The notes under the pieces were generated by a model. The model searched no databases, was not told the origin of the DNA, and saw only the letters and a program-made list of their open reading frames with translations. The position numbers and the translations under genes were made by a program. A stretch of 64,000 nt of DNA. Origin: Streptomyces bambusae. GTDB taxonomy: Bacteria > Actinomycetota > Actinomycetes > Streptomycetales > Streptomycetaceae. The stretch is taken from assembly GCF_020532645.1 (NCBI RefSeq), contig NZ_JAJAUZ010000008.1, forward strand, positions 62,001 through 126,000, read 5' to 3'. This document shows, one piece after another, positions 27,658-34,586 of this stretch (its first letter is position 1; the number at the start of each line of letters is the position of its first letter).

Positions 27658-30215
27658 CGGGCGGCGCTTCCTTCCAGGGGACGGCCCGCGGGAGCCGCGG
27701 GGCTGATGTCGAGCAGCACCAGATCGGGCTTGACCTGGTCGCGCTCCGGTACGAAGCGCACCGACGGGTCCGGGGCGCCGGGCGCATTCACGAAGGAGAC
27801 GAATCGGCGCAGCCGGTCCGGATCACCGAGCGTTTCGGCCCATTCATCGCGGTAATGCGCCACGTGATCGGCCATCAGGGATTCGAGTTCCGCACACAGG
27901 CCCAGGGAATCGTGCACGATCACGTCCCGCAGATGGCCGAGTCCGCCTTCGAGGCGTTCCAGCCATGTCGACGTCCGTTCCAGCCGGTCGGCGGTTCGGA
28001 TGTAGAACATCAGGAAACGGTCGATGAGACGGACCAGTTCCGCGTCGGACAGGTCCTGGGCGAGCAGGTCGGCATGGCGCGGAGTGGCTCCGCCGTTGCC
28101 TCCGACATACAGATTCCAGCCATTCGCCGTGGCGATGACACCAAAGTCCTTGCTCTGTGCCTCCGCGCACTCGCGGGCGCAGCCGGACACCGCCGACTTC
28201 AGCTTGTGCGGGGCCCGCAGCCCCCGGTAGCGCAGCTCCAGACCGATCGCCATCCGCACGCTGTCCTGGACCCCGTAGCGGCACCAGGTCTGCCCCACGC
28301 ACGACTTCACCGTCCGCAGCGCCTTGCCGTACGCGTGCCCCGATTCGAAGCCCGCGTCCACCAGCCGGGCCCAGATCTGCGGGAGCTGGTCCACCCGGGC
28401 GCCGAACAGGTCGATCCGCTGGCCGCCGGTGATCTTCGTGTAGAGCCCGAAGTCACGGGCCACCTCGCCGATCACGATCAGCCGGTCCGGGGTGATCTCC
28501 CCGCCGGGGATCCGCGGCACCACCGAGTACGAGCCGTTGCGCTGCATGTTCGCGAGGAAGTGGTCGTTCGTGTCCTGGAGGGCCGCCTGCTCCCCGTCCA
28601 GCACGTAGCCGTCCGCGCCGATGGTCGGGGCCAGCGAGGCGATGATCGAGCCCACCGCCGGCTTGCACACCTCGCAGCCGTCGCCGCCGCGGGCCTCCGG
28701 CCGGCCGTGCCCGTCCAGCAGCGCGGCGAACGAGGACAGCCGCAGCGTCCGGACGATCTCGTACAGCTCGGCGCGGGTGTGCGGGAAGCAGCCGCACAGG
28801 CCCTTGTCTCCCGCCGGCGGCAGCAGCTGGCCGATCACCTTCACGCAGGAGCCGCAGCCGGTGCCCGCCTTGGTGCACTTCTTCACCTCGGGCAGCGTCG
28901 CGCAGGCGGTGATCGCCTTCTTCGTGACGTTGTGGCAGGAGCAGATCACCGCGTCGTCGGGCAGCGAACCCGGGCCGAGGGCCGCGGGTGCGCCCACCCC
29001 GGCGGGCAGCACCAGCTGCTCGGGGGCGGCCGGCGGCACCGAGCCGGTCAGCGGGCGCAGCAGCCCGTAGGCCTCGGCCTCGCCGACCAGGACACCGCCG
29101 AGGAGGGTGCCGTCGGCGCCGATCACCAGCTTCTTGTAGACGCCGGACCGGGAGTCGGAGTACACCACGTCCAGGCAGCCCTCGGCCGTCCCGTGGGCGT
29201 CGCCGAACGAGGCCACGTCCACGCCGAGCAGCTTCAGCTTGGTGGACAGGTCGGCGCCCGTGAAGGTGCGGTCCGGGCCGCCGGCCAGGTCGGCGGCGGC
29301 CGTCTGCGCCATCTCGTAGCCGGGCGCCACCAGACCGTAGACCCGGCCGTCGGAGGCCAGGGCGCACTCGCCGATCGCGTACACGTGCGGGTCGGAGGTC
29401 CGGCACCGCTCGTCCACGGCGATCCCGCCGCGCTCGCCGACCTCCAGCCCGGCGTCCCGGGCCAGCTGGTCGCGCGGCCGGACGCCGGCCGAGAAGACGA
29501 CCAGTTCGGTGTCCACGGTGCTGCCGTCGGACAGCAGCATGCCGCTGACCGAGCCGTCCGCACCGGTGACGACCTCCTGGGTGCCGGTACCGGTGTGCAC
29601 GGTCAGGCCCATCGACTCGATCGTGCGCAGCAGCGCCGCGCCGCCGCCCTCGTCGACCTGGACGGGCATCAGCCGCGGGGCGAACTCGACGATCCGCGTC
29701 TCCAGCCCCAGCCCCTGCAGGGCGCCTGCGGCCTCCAGCCCGAGCAGCCCGCCGCCGACGACCGCGCCGCGGGTGCGGCCCTTCGCGTACTCCTCGATGG
29801 CCAGCAGGTCCTCGATGGTGCGGTACACGAAGCAGCCGGGGGCGTCCTTCCCGGGGACCGGCGGCACGAACGGGTACGAGCCGGTGGCCAGCACCAGCGT
29901 GTCGTACGCGAACACCCGGCCGGAGCGCGCGGTCACGGTGCGGGCGGCCCGGTCGATCGCCTCGGCCGGGTCGCCGAGGTGCAGCTCGATGCCGTGCTCG
30001 GCCATGAAGCCGGCCGGGGTCAGTGACAGGTCCTCGGCCGTGCTGCCGGAGAAGTACGAGGTCAGGTGGACGCGGTCGTAGGCGGGCCGGGGCTCCTCGC
30101 AGAGCACGACGATCCGGTGGGTGCGGCCGGTCACGCCGTGTTCGGTGAGCGCTTCGAGGTAGCGCTGACCGACCATGCCGTGCCCGATGAGCACGATCGT
30201 CGGGGGGTTGGTCAT
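27654..30215 (-). CDS. nirB: Nitrite reductase (NADH) large subunit
   Basis: Cytoplasmic enzyme reducing nitrite to ammonium with NADH, 853 residues. Order of domains: FAD/NAD(P)-binding reductase (VLIGHGMVGQRYLEAL; VLATGSYPFVPPVPG; GAVVGGGLLGLEAAGALQ), a BFD-type [2Fe-2S] domain (CSCHNVTKKAI ... CTKAGTGCGSC), then the siroheme/[4Fe-4S] sulfite/nitrite reductase repeat with cluster ligands CVGQTWC and CARECAEAQ. All redox-centre residues are present, so it should be active. ATG at 30215 follows the stop of the FAD oxidoreductase gene by one base, with GGAGG upstream. Member of a GlnR-type controlled operon. Confidence 0.96.
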   Translation of the reverse strand: MTNPPTIVLIGHGMVGQRYLEALTEHGVTGRTHRIVVLCEEPRPAYDRVHLTSYFSGSTAEDLSLTPAGFMAEHGIELHLGDPAEAIDRAARTVTARSGRVFAYDTLVLATGSYPFVPPVPGKDAPGCFVYRTIEDLLAIEEYAKGRTRGAVVGGGLLGLEAAGALQGLGLETRIVEFAPRLMPVQVDEGGGAALLRTIESMGLTVHTGTGTQEVVTGADGSVSGMLLSDGSTVDTELVVFSAGVRPRDQLARDAGLEVGERGGIAVDERCRTSDPHVYAIGECALASDGRVYGLVAPGYEMAQTAAADLAGGPDRTFTGADLSTKLKLLGVDVASFGDAHGTAEGCLDVVYSDSRSGVYKKLVIGADGTLLGGVLVGEAEAYGLLRPLTGSVPPAAPEQLVLPAGVGAPAALGPGSLPDDAVICSCHNVTKKAITACATLPEVKKCTKAGTGCGSCVKVIGQLLPPAGDKGLCGCFPHTRAELYEIVRTLRLSSFAALLDGHGRPEARGGDGCEVCKPAVGSIIASLAPTIGADGYVLDGEQAALQDTNDHFLANMQRNGSYSVVPRIPGGEITPDRLIVIGEVARDFGLYTKITGGQRIDLFGARVDQLPQIWARLVDAGFESGHAYGKALRTVKSCVGQTWCRYGVQDSVRMAIGLELRYRGLRAPHKLKSAVSGCARECAEAQSKDFGVIATANGWNLYVGGNGGATPRHADLLAQDLSDAELVRLIDRFLMFYIRTADRLERTSTWLERLEGGLGHLRDVIVHDSLGLCAELESLMADHVAHYRDEWAETLGDPDRLRRFVSFVNAPGAPDPSVRFVPERDQVKPDLVLLDISPAAPAGRPLEGSAAR

Positions 30216-30216
30216 G

Positions 30217-31734
30217 TCAGGAGCCTCCGTCGTCGGTGAGCAGGTGGAGCAGCGGATTCCGGGGGGAATCCGGAAGCGGTTCGTCGCCCTCCCAGGTGCG
30301 GGCCAGCGCCCCCACGGTGGAGAGCTCGCCGAGCAGCACCCCGCCGACCAGCCGGTCGCCCCGCACGACGACCTTCCGGTAGGTGCTCCGCGTGGCGTCG
30401 GCCAGCCGCAGCACGTCGTCGCCGGGCTGCGGGGTGGTCTCGCCGAACGCGGCCAGGTCCAGCGGGCGCTCCCCGGCGACGAGGGTGAGCCGGGTGAGGG
30501 CACGGGTGCCGGTGTAGCGGGGGCGGTGGGCGGCGCCGGCCGGGCCGGGCATGGCGGTGGCGGTTGCGCCTGCCGCACCTGCCGCCGAGCCGGGGCTCGG
30601 CGGGCCGTCCGCAGCGGCGGCGTGGGTGGCGGCCGTGCGGGCCGGACCCGCCGCCACGGGGGCGGCCGGTGCGGCCGGTGCGGTGCCGGTCGCCGCGGTC
30701 GTGCCGGTCGGGGTGCCGGGGCTTGCGGTGTCGCCCGTACCGGCCGGGTGGGGGGTGCCCCTACCGGCCGGGTGGGCGGCGCCGGAGTCCACCGGGGCGT
30801 GCGAGGGGGCCGTGAGGATCCGGGCCAGTACGTCGGCCTGTTCGAGGGCGGGGCCGGCCAGGCCGTAGACGCGGCCGGCGTGTTCGGCGCAGTCGCCGAT
30901 CGCGTGGATGCGCGGGTCGCTCGTGCGCAGTTCGTCGTCCACGACGACGCCCCTGCGGACGGTCAGGCCGGCGGCCTGCGCCAGGCCGGTACGGGGCCGG
31001 ACCCCGCAGGCCAGGACCACCAGCTCGGCGTCCAGGCGGAGCCCGTTGGCGAGTTCCACGCCCGTCACCCGGCGCGGGCCGTCCGCGGTCAGCAGACCGC
31101 GGACCCGGCACTCGGTGTGCACCTCCACGCCGAGCCCGGCCACGTGCTCCAGCAGCAGCGCGGACGCGTCGTCGTCGAGCTGGCGCTCCATCAGCCGGTC
31201 GCCCTGCTGGGCCAGTACCACCGCGCCGTCCGGCCCGGCCCGCTCGGCGAGCGCCCGCGCCGCGGACACCCCCAGCAGCCCGCCGCCGATCACCACGGCC
31301 CGCAGCCCCGGACGCGCCTGCGCCGACAGCGCCAGGCAGTCGGCCATCGTCCGGAACGGGTGCACCCCGTCCGGCAGCTCACGGCCCTCCGGCTCGAACA
31401 GCCCGCGCAGCGGCGGCAGCACCGGGTTGGACCCGGTCGCCAGCACCAGCGTGTCGTACGGCACCGCCGTACCGTCGTCGCACTGCACCGTCCGGTCCTC
31501 CCGGTCGATGCGCACCGCCCGGACACCGCGGCGCAGCACCGGGCCGGGGTCCGGGAGGGCCGCGACCTCGGGGCCGTAACGGCCCGCGAGGACCTCGGCG
31601 AGCAGCACCCTGTTGTACGGGGCGTGCGACTCTTCGCCGAGTACGGTCACGGAGGCGGCGGCGCCGAGGCGCTGGGCGAGCCGCAGCCCGGCCAGTCCGC
31701 CGCCGATCACCACCACACGCTGTTGCGAGGTCAT
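30217..31734 (-). CDS. FAD-dependent oxidoreductase of the nitrite reductase operon (NirB N-terminal paralogue)
   Basis: First gene of the nir operon, 505 residues. It resembles the reductase half of NirB: VVVIGGGLAGLRLAQRLG, ESHAPYNRVLLAEVLAG, VLATGSNPVLPPLRG, AVVIGGGLLGVSAARALAERA and RIHAIGDCAEH, ending in TLVAGERPLDLAAFGE ... TYRKVVVRGDRLVGGVLLG. It may pass electrons to NirB or replace its reductase part. A stretch of roughly 110 residues between the NAD domain and the C-terminal domain is low-complexity Ala/Pro/Gly/Thr, coding a disordered linker that similar proteins mostly lack; it contains a DNA repeat of TACCGGCCGGGTGGG. ATG at 31734 is preferred to the longer frame. Confidence 0.88.
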   Translation of the reverse strand: MTSQQRVVVIGGGLAGLRLAQRLGAAASVTVLGEESHAPYNRVLLAEVLAGRYGPEVAALPDPGPVLRRGVRAVRIDREDRTVQCDDGTAVPYDTLVLATGSNPVLPPLRGLFEPEGRELPDGVHPFRTMADCLALSAQARPGLRAVVIGGGLLGVSAARALAERAGPDGAVVLAQQGDRLMERQLDDDASALLLEHVAGLGVEVHTECRVRGLLTADGPRRVTGVELANGLRLDAELVVLACGVRPRTGLAQAAGLTVRRGVVVDDELRTSDPRIHAIGDCAEHAGRVYGLAGPALEQADVLARILTAPSHAPVDSGAAHPAGRGTPHPAGTGDTASPGTPTGTTAATGTAPAAPAAPVAAGPARTAATHAAAADGPPSPGSAAGAAGATATAMPGPAGAAHRPRYTGTRALTRLTLVAGERPLDLAAFGETTPQPGDDVLRLADATRSTYRKVVVRGDRLVGGVLLGELSTVGALARTWEGDEPLPDSPRNPLLHLLTDDGGS

Positions 31735-31757
31735 GCCGCCAACGGTGCGGGCCCGCT

Positions 31758-31795
31758 GTTTCCCGCGGGCATCCCTCCTGTTTCCCCCGCGGAAC
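31758..31795 (-). promoter_or_regulatory. Candidate GlnR binding site of the nir operon
   Basis: On the minus strand GTTCC-n6-GAAAC-n6-GATGC-n6-GAAAC. Both b-sites match GAAAC exactly and the spacing is the a1-n6-b1-n6-a2-n6-b2 pattern known for GlnR. It ends 24 bases before the first start codon. Confidence 0.65.
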
Positions 31796-31842
31796 GCTGC
31801 CCTCACCGGACCGGCGGCACACTGTGAGCGGGGTCAGCGGGG

Positions 31843-32469
31843 TCAGCGGGTGCCCGTGAGGTGGGCGAACACCACCACGTTGCCGCGGTAGCCGGTCCGG
31901 GCCGAGAAGCCGCCGCCGCAGGTGATCACGCGGAGCTCGGCGCGCGGGGACCGGCCGTACACCGTGTGGTCGGGGAAGGCCTTCGCGTCGTAGACCTCGA
32001 CGGCGTACACCGTGAACACCGCGGTACGGCCGTCCCGCCGCGCCACCTCGACGGCCGCGCCCCGGCGCAGCGCGCCCAGCTCGTAGAACACGGCGCGGCC
32101 GCGGGCGTCGTCCACGTGCCCGGTGACGACGGCCGTCCCGGCGGCCCCGGGCGCGGTGCCGTCCCGGTACCAGCCGGCCAGGTCCCCGTGCTCCGGCGGC
32201 GGCACCTCCAGCCGGCCGTCGGGCCGCAGGCCGAGCCCGGTCAGCGGGGCGTCCACCCGGATGGCGGGAATCCGGATCCGCAGCGGCGCCGACGGGGCCA
32301 GCGGCGCGAGCTCCCGCCCACCGGTCCGCGCCGCGGCCGACTCCTCGGCGGCGGGCTGCGGCGGCTCCTCCCGCCCGCCGCCGATCCCGGCTCCGATCAG
32401 CCAGACCCCGGCCCAGGCGGCCACGAGCACGAGCCCGCCGAGGCGGACGTTGCGATGCACACCGGTCAT
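31843..32469 (-). CDS. Class F sortase
   Basis: Membrane-tethered transpeptidase, 208 residues, that attaches or processes surface proteins. An N-terminal signal anchor (LGGLVLVAAWAGVWLIGAGIGG) is followed by a Pro/Ala-rich stalk and the sortase fold. The active-site trio is visible: His in VVTGHVDD, Cys in RVITCGGGF and Arg in ARTGYRGNVVV. The short size and TGHVD context point to class F, found mainly in actinomycetes and poorly understood. The stop is 108 bases before the nir operon start; a likely substrate-type gene lies 306 bases upstream on the same strand. Confidence 0.88.
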   Translation of the reverse strand: MTGVHRNVRLGGLVLVAAWAGVWLIGAGIGGGREEPPQPAAEESAAARTGGRELAPLAPSAPLRIRIPAIRVDAPLTGLGLRPDGRLEVPPPEHGDLAGWYRDGTAPGAAGTAVVTGHVDDARGRAVFYELGALRRGAAVEVARRDGRTAVFTVYAVEVYDAKAFPDHTVYGRSPRAELRVITCGGGFSARTGYRGNVVVFAHLTGTR

Positions 32470-32775
32470 GGGGTCGACCCCCTCAGTCTGGCGGGGTGGT
32501 GGGGCTGCTGCTCGGGGTACGGCCGCCGCCCGGGCGGTCCGCGCGTGCGGGTGGGGCAGGGGCGGCCGCGAGTGGTGGTGGCCGCCTGCACGTCCGCGGC
32601 GGCCCGGCGGCCGGCGGTGGGGTGGTGGGTGGGGTGGTGGGGTGCGTGGCCCGTGCCGGCCGGGGCGATCGCCGGACGGGCGGCCGGCTGCCGGTACGGC
32701 CGTCGCCCGCCGCCGCGAGCGGGGACCTCGCGGGGCGGGCGACGGGGTGGGCGGTACCGCGGACCGTGGGGTCCG
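32470..32775. other. 306-bp gap between sortase and surface protein genes
   Basis: No credible gene. The plus strand is rich in GGTGGGGTGG; around 32616-32642 four G runs in close succession form a G-quadruplex-type motif. Confidence 0.4.
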
Positions 32776-33270
32776 TCAGACCTGTGCGCCGCTCGCCCGG
32801 CGCCGCAGGATCCAGGTACCGCCGACGGCGGCCGCGGCCAGCAGGGCCACTCCCGCCGAGATCAGGACGGGGTCGGAGGTCTCCTGCACCCCGCCGCCCA
32901 CGCCGGACTGCACGTGCCCCTGCGGATCGGGTCCGGTGACCGCGATGTCGCCCGTGGCGAACCGGCCGTTGGCGCAGGTCACGCCGATGCCGTAGGTGCC
33001 GGCGGGGGTGCCGGGGGCGATCCGGAAGCTGCCGGCGACGGCCTCCCCGGCACCCGGTGCCAGCCGGAACCGGCCGCCGCCGACGGTGGTGGCGTCCCCG
33101 TCGGCCGTGCCGGCCCTGCCGCAGGCGGTCGTGTCCACCGTCACCGTGTCGCCCGGGGCGGCCGAGCGGGGGGTGACCTCCAGGGGGGCGAAGTCGCCGG
33201 CGGCGGCGTGGGCGGCGGTGGGGGAGAGCAGGGTGGCCGTCAGCAGCAGGGTTGCGGTGCGGCGGCGCAT
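32776..33270 (-). CDS. Secreted membrane-anchored surface protein next to class F sortase
   Basis: A 164-residue protein with an N-terminal signal peptide (RRRTATLLLTATLLSPTAAHAAA), an Ig-like extracellular domain of about 100 residues with two Cys (TTACGR and VTCANG, likely a disulfide), and a C-terminal anchor: hydrophobic LISAGVALLAAAAVGGTWIL followed by RRR. This is the layout of a sorted surface protein, but no LPXTG or LAXTG motif precedes the anchor (the sequence there is QETSDPV). The ATG at 33270 has GGAAGGAA upstream. It is probably co-regulated with the neighbouring sortase. Not a recognised family; short paired proteins like this are frequent in Streptomyces. Confidence 0.75.
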   Translation of the reverse strand: MRRRTATLLLTATLLSPTAAHAAAGDFAPLEVTPRSAAPGDTVTVDTTACGRAGTADGDATTVGGGRFRLAPGAGEAVAGSFRIAPGTPAGTYGIGVTCANGRFATGDIAVTGPDPQGHVQSGVGGGVQETSDPVLISAGVALLAAAAVGGTWILRRRASGAQV

Positions 33271-33768
33271 GCGGTTCCTTCCCTCGGGCTGGTACGGCCG
33301 TCCCTTCCGGGGCCGTACCCCGAGCCAACACCCTCCCCCTTCCCCGCGCCCGCCGACCGTCCCCCGCCGACCCCGCCCCGCCCCCCATCCCCCCAGCTCA
33401 CACCCCCACAACACCCCCCACCCCCCACCACGCCGTCCGGGTGACCCCCACCCACCGACCGGACCGAAACGGGACCCCGCCCGGCGCCTCAACCGCCCGC
33501 GGGGCCGGGTGTGCCTCGCCGTATCCGGCGCGGCCGGGCGGACGCCGCGGGGCGGGAAGATCCAGCCCGTCCAGGGGGCACCTCCCAGCCCCCTGGGGCT
33601 GGGGGAGTTTGAGGACCGGGATCCGGGGCGGAGCCCCGAAGCCACCGCCGCGTGGGCCGCGGGCACCCCCGCCGGCGCCGACGGTGCGCGGTCCGGGGCG
33701 GAGCCCCGGAATCACCGCGGGGGCGCGTACGATGCGCCCGCACAGCCCGCCGCACGAGGGAGGCCCCC
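33271..33768. other. 498-bp repeat-rich gap before cutA
   Basis: The first 170 bases are C-rich and featureless (promoter of the secreted protein on the minus strand). The second half consists of dispersed Streptomyces-type intergenic repeats (33541-33720), with TACGAT at 33729-33734 as possible -10 of cutA. No gene seen. Confidence 0.5.
33541..33720. repeat. Dispersed intergenic repeat cluster (GGGGCGGAGCCCC type)
   Basis: Contains CCGGGGCGGAGCCCCG-like palindromes twice (about 33623-33638 and 33696-33711) and the hairpin CCCAGCCCC-CTG-GGGCTGGG. Together with GATCCAGCCCGTCC and GAGTTTGAGGACCGGGATCC it has the look of the short repeated elements scattered through Streptomyces intergenic regions; a related copy is at 56140-56200. 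Confidence 0.6.
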
Positions 33769-34104
33769 GTGACACCCCCGCCCGCCCCACCCGTTCTGGC
33801 CGTCCTCACCACCGTCGACACGGAGCAGGCGGCCAGGACCCTCGCCGAGGGAGCCGTCGGCGAGGGTCTGGCCGCCTGCGCCCAGATATCCGGCCCGATC
33901 ACGTCCGTCTACCACTGGCACGGCAGGCTGACCACCGACCAGGAGTGGCAGGTCCTCTTCAAGACGACCGAATCGGCCTACCCCGCCCTGGAGTCCCGGC
34001 TGCTCGCCATCCACCCGTACGACACCCCGGAGATCATCGCCACCCCCGTCGTCCACGGCAGTCCCGCCTACCTGGCCTGGGTGGCCGCGGAGGTCACCGC
34101 GTGA
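33769..34104 (+). CDS. cutA: Divalent cation tolerance protein CutA
   Basis: Small trimeric ferredoxin-like protein, 111 residues, of the CutA1 family linked to copper/divalent metal tolerance. Family blocks: TTVDTEQAARTLAEGAVGEGLAACAQI, SVYHWHGRLTTDQEWQVLFKTTE, and HPYDTPEIIATPVVHGSPAYLAWV. The pattern Y-W-x-G, E-W, H-P-Y-x-x-P-E is diagnostic. GTG at 33769 with GAGGGAGG upstream is the start. Its stop overlaps the next gene by four bases (GTGA), so the two genes are translationally coupled. Confidence 0.93.
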   Translation: MTPPPAPPVLAVLTTVDTEQAARTLAEGAVGEGLAACAQISGPITSVYHWHGRLTTDQEWQVLFKTTESAYPALESRLLAIHPYDTPEIIATPVVHGSPAYLAWVAAEVTA

Positions 34105-34586
34105 CCCGGCCCTCCGCGCCCGAACTGCCGTTCTTCGTCTACGGCACCCTCCGCCCGGGCGAGGTCAACCACGACCTGTTCCTCCGCGGCCGCACCACCG
34201 CCGAGGTCCCCGCCCGCCTCCCCGGCGCCGCCCTGTACGACGGGCCCGGATACCCGTACGCCGTGGCCCGGGACGGCTCCGAGATCGTCGGCGAACTCGT
34301 CACCCCCGCCGCCGGCCGCTACCCGGAACTCCTCGCCGAACTCGACCGGCTGGAGGAGTACCACGGTCCGGACCGCCCGGGAAACGTGTACGACCGCGTC
34401 GCCTGCCGGGTCCGCCTCACCGACGGCACCGGCGCCGACGCCTGGGTCTACCTGGCCGCCCCCACCCTGGCCGCCCGCCTCACCGCCTCCGGCACCCCCA
34501 TCCCCACCGGCGACTGGCTCGACCGCGAGCACCCGGCCCGGTCCGGCCCGGCTACGCCGGACGGACCCGTACCGCGCAGACCTTGA
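34101..34586 (+). CDS. Gamma-glutamylcyclotransferase-like (GGCT/AIG2) protein
   Basis: A 161-residue protein of the GGCT fold. It starts LPFFVYGTLRPGEVNHDLF, the YGTLR-x-G signature that forms the substrate loop, and has the conserved acidic residue in AELDRLEEYHG. Family members cleave gamma-glutamyl amines or repair related adducts; the substrate here is unknown. It is the second gene after cutA with a GTGA overlap. Its 3' end overlaps the 3' end of nasA on the other strand by 35 bases, so transcripts from the two sides converge within coding sequence. Confidence 0.88.
   Translation: MTRPSAPELPFFVYGTLRPGEVNHDLFLRGRTTAEVPARLPGAALYDGPGYPYAVARDGSEIVGELVTPAAGRYPELLAELDRLEEYHGPDRPGNVYDRVACRVRLTDGTGADAWVYLAAPTLAARLTASGTPIPTGDWLDREHPARSGPATPDGPVPRRP

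Noticed and set aside
33252..34586. A 444-residue version of the GGCT-like protein
   Set aside because: The extra N-terminal part is Pro/Arg-rich translation of intergenic repeats and of cutA in another frame; the GTG overlapping the cutA stop is the natural start.
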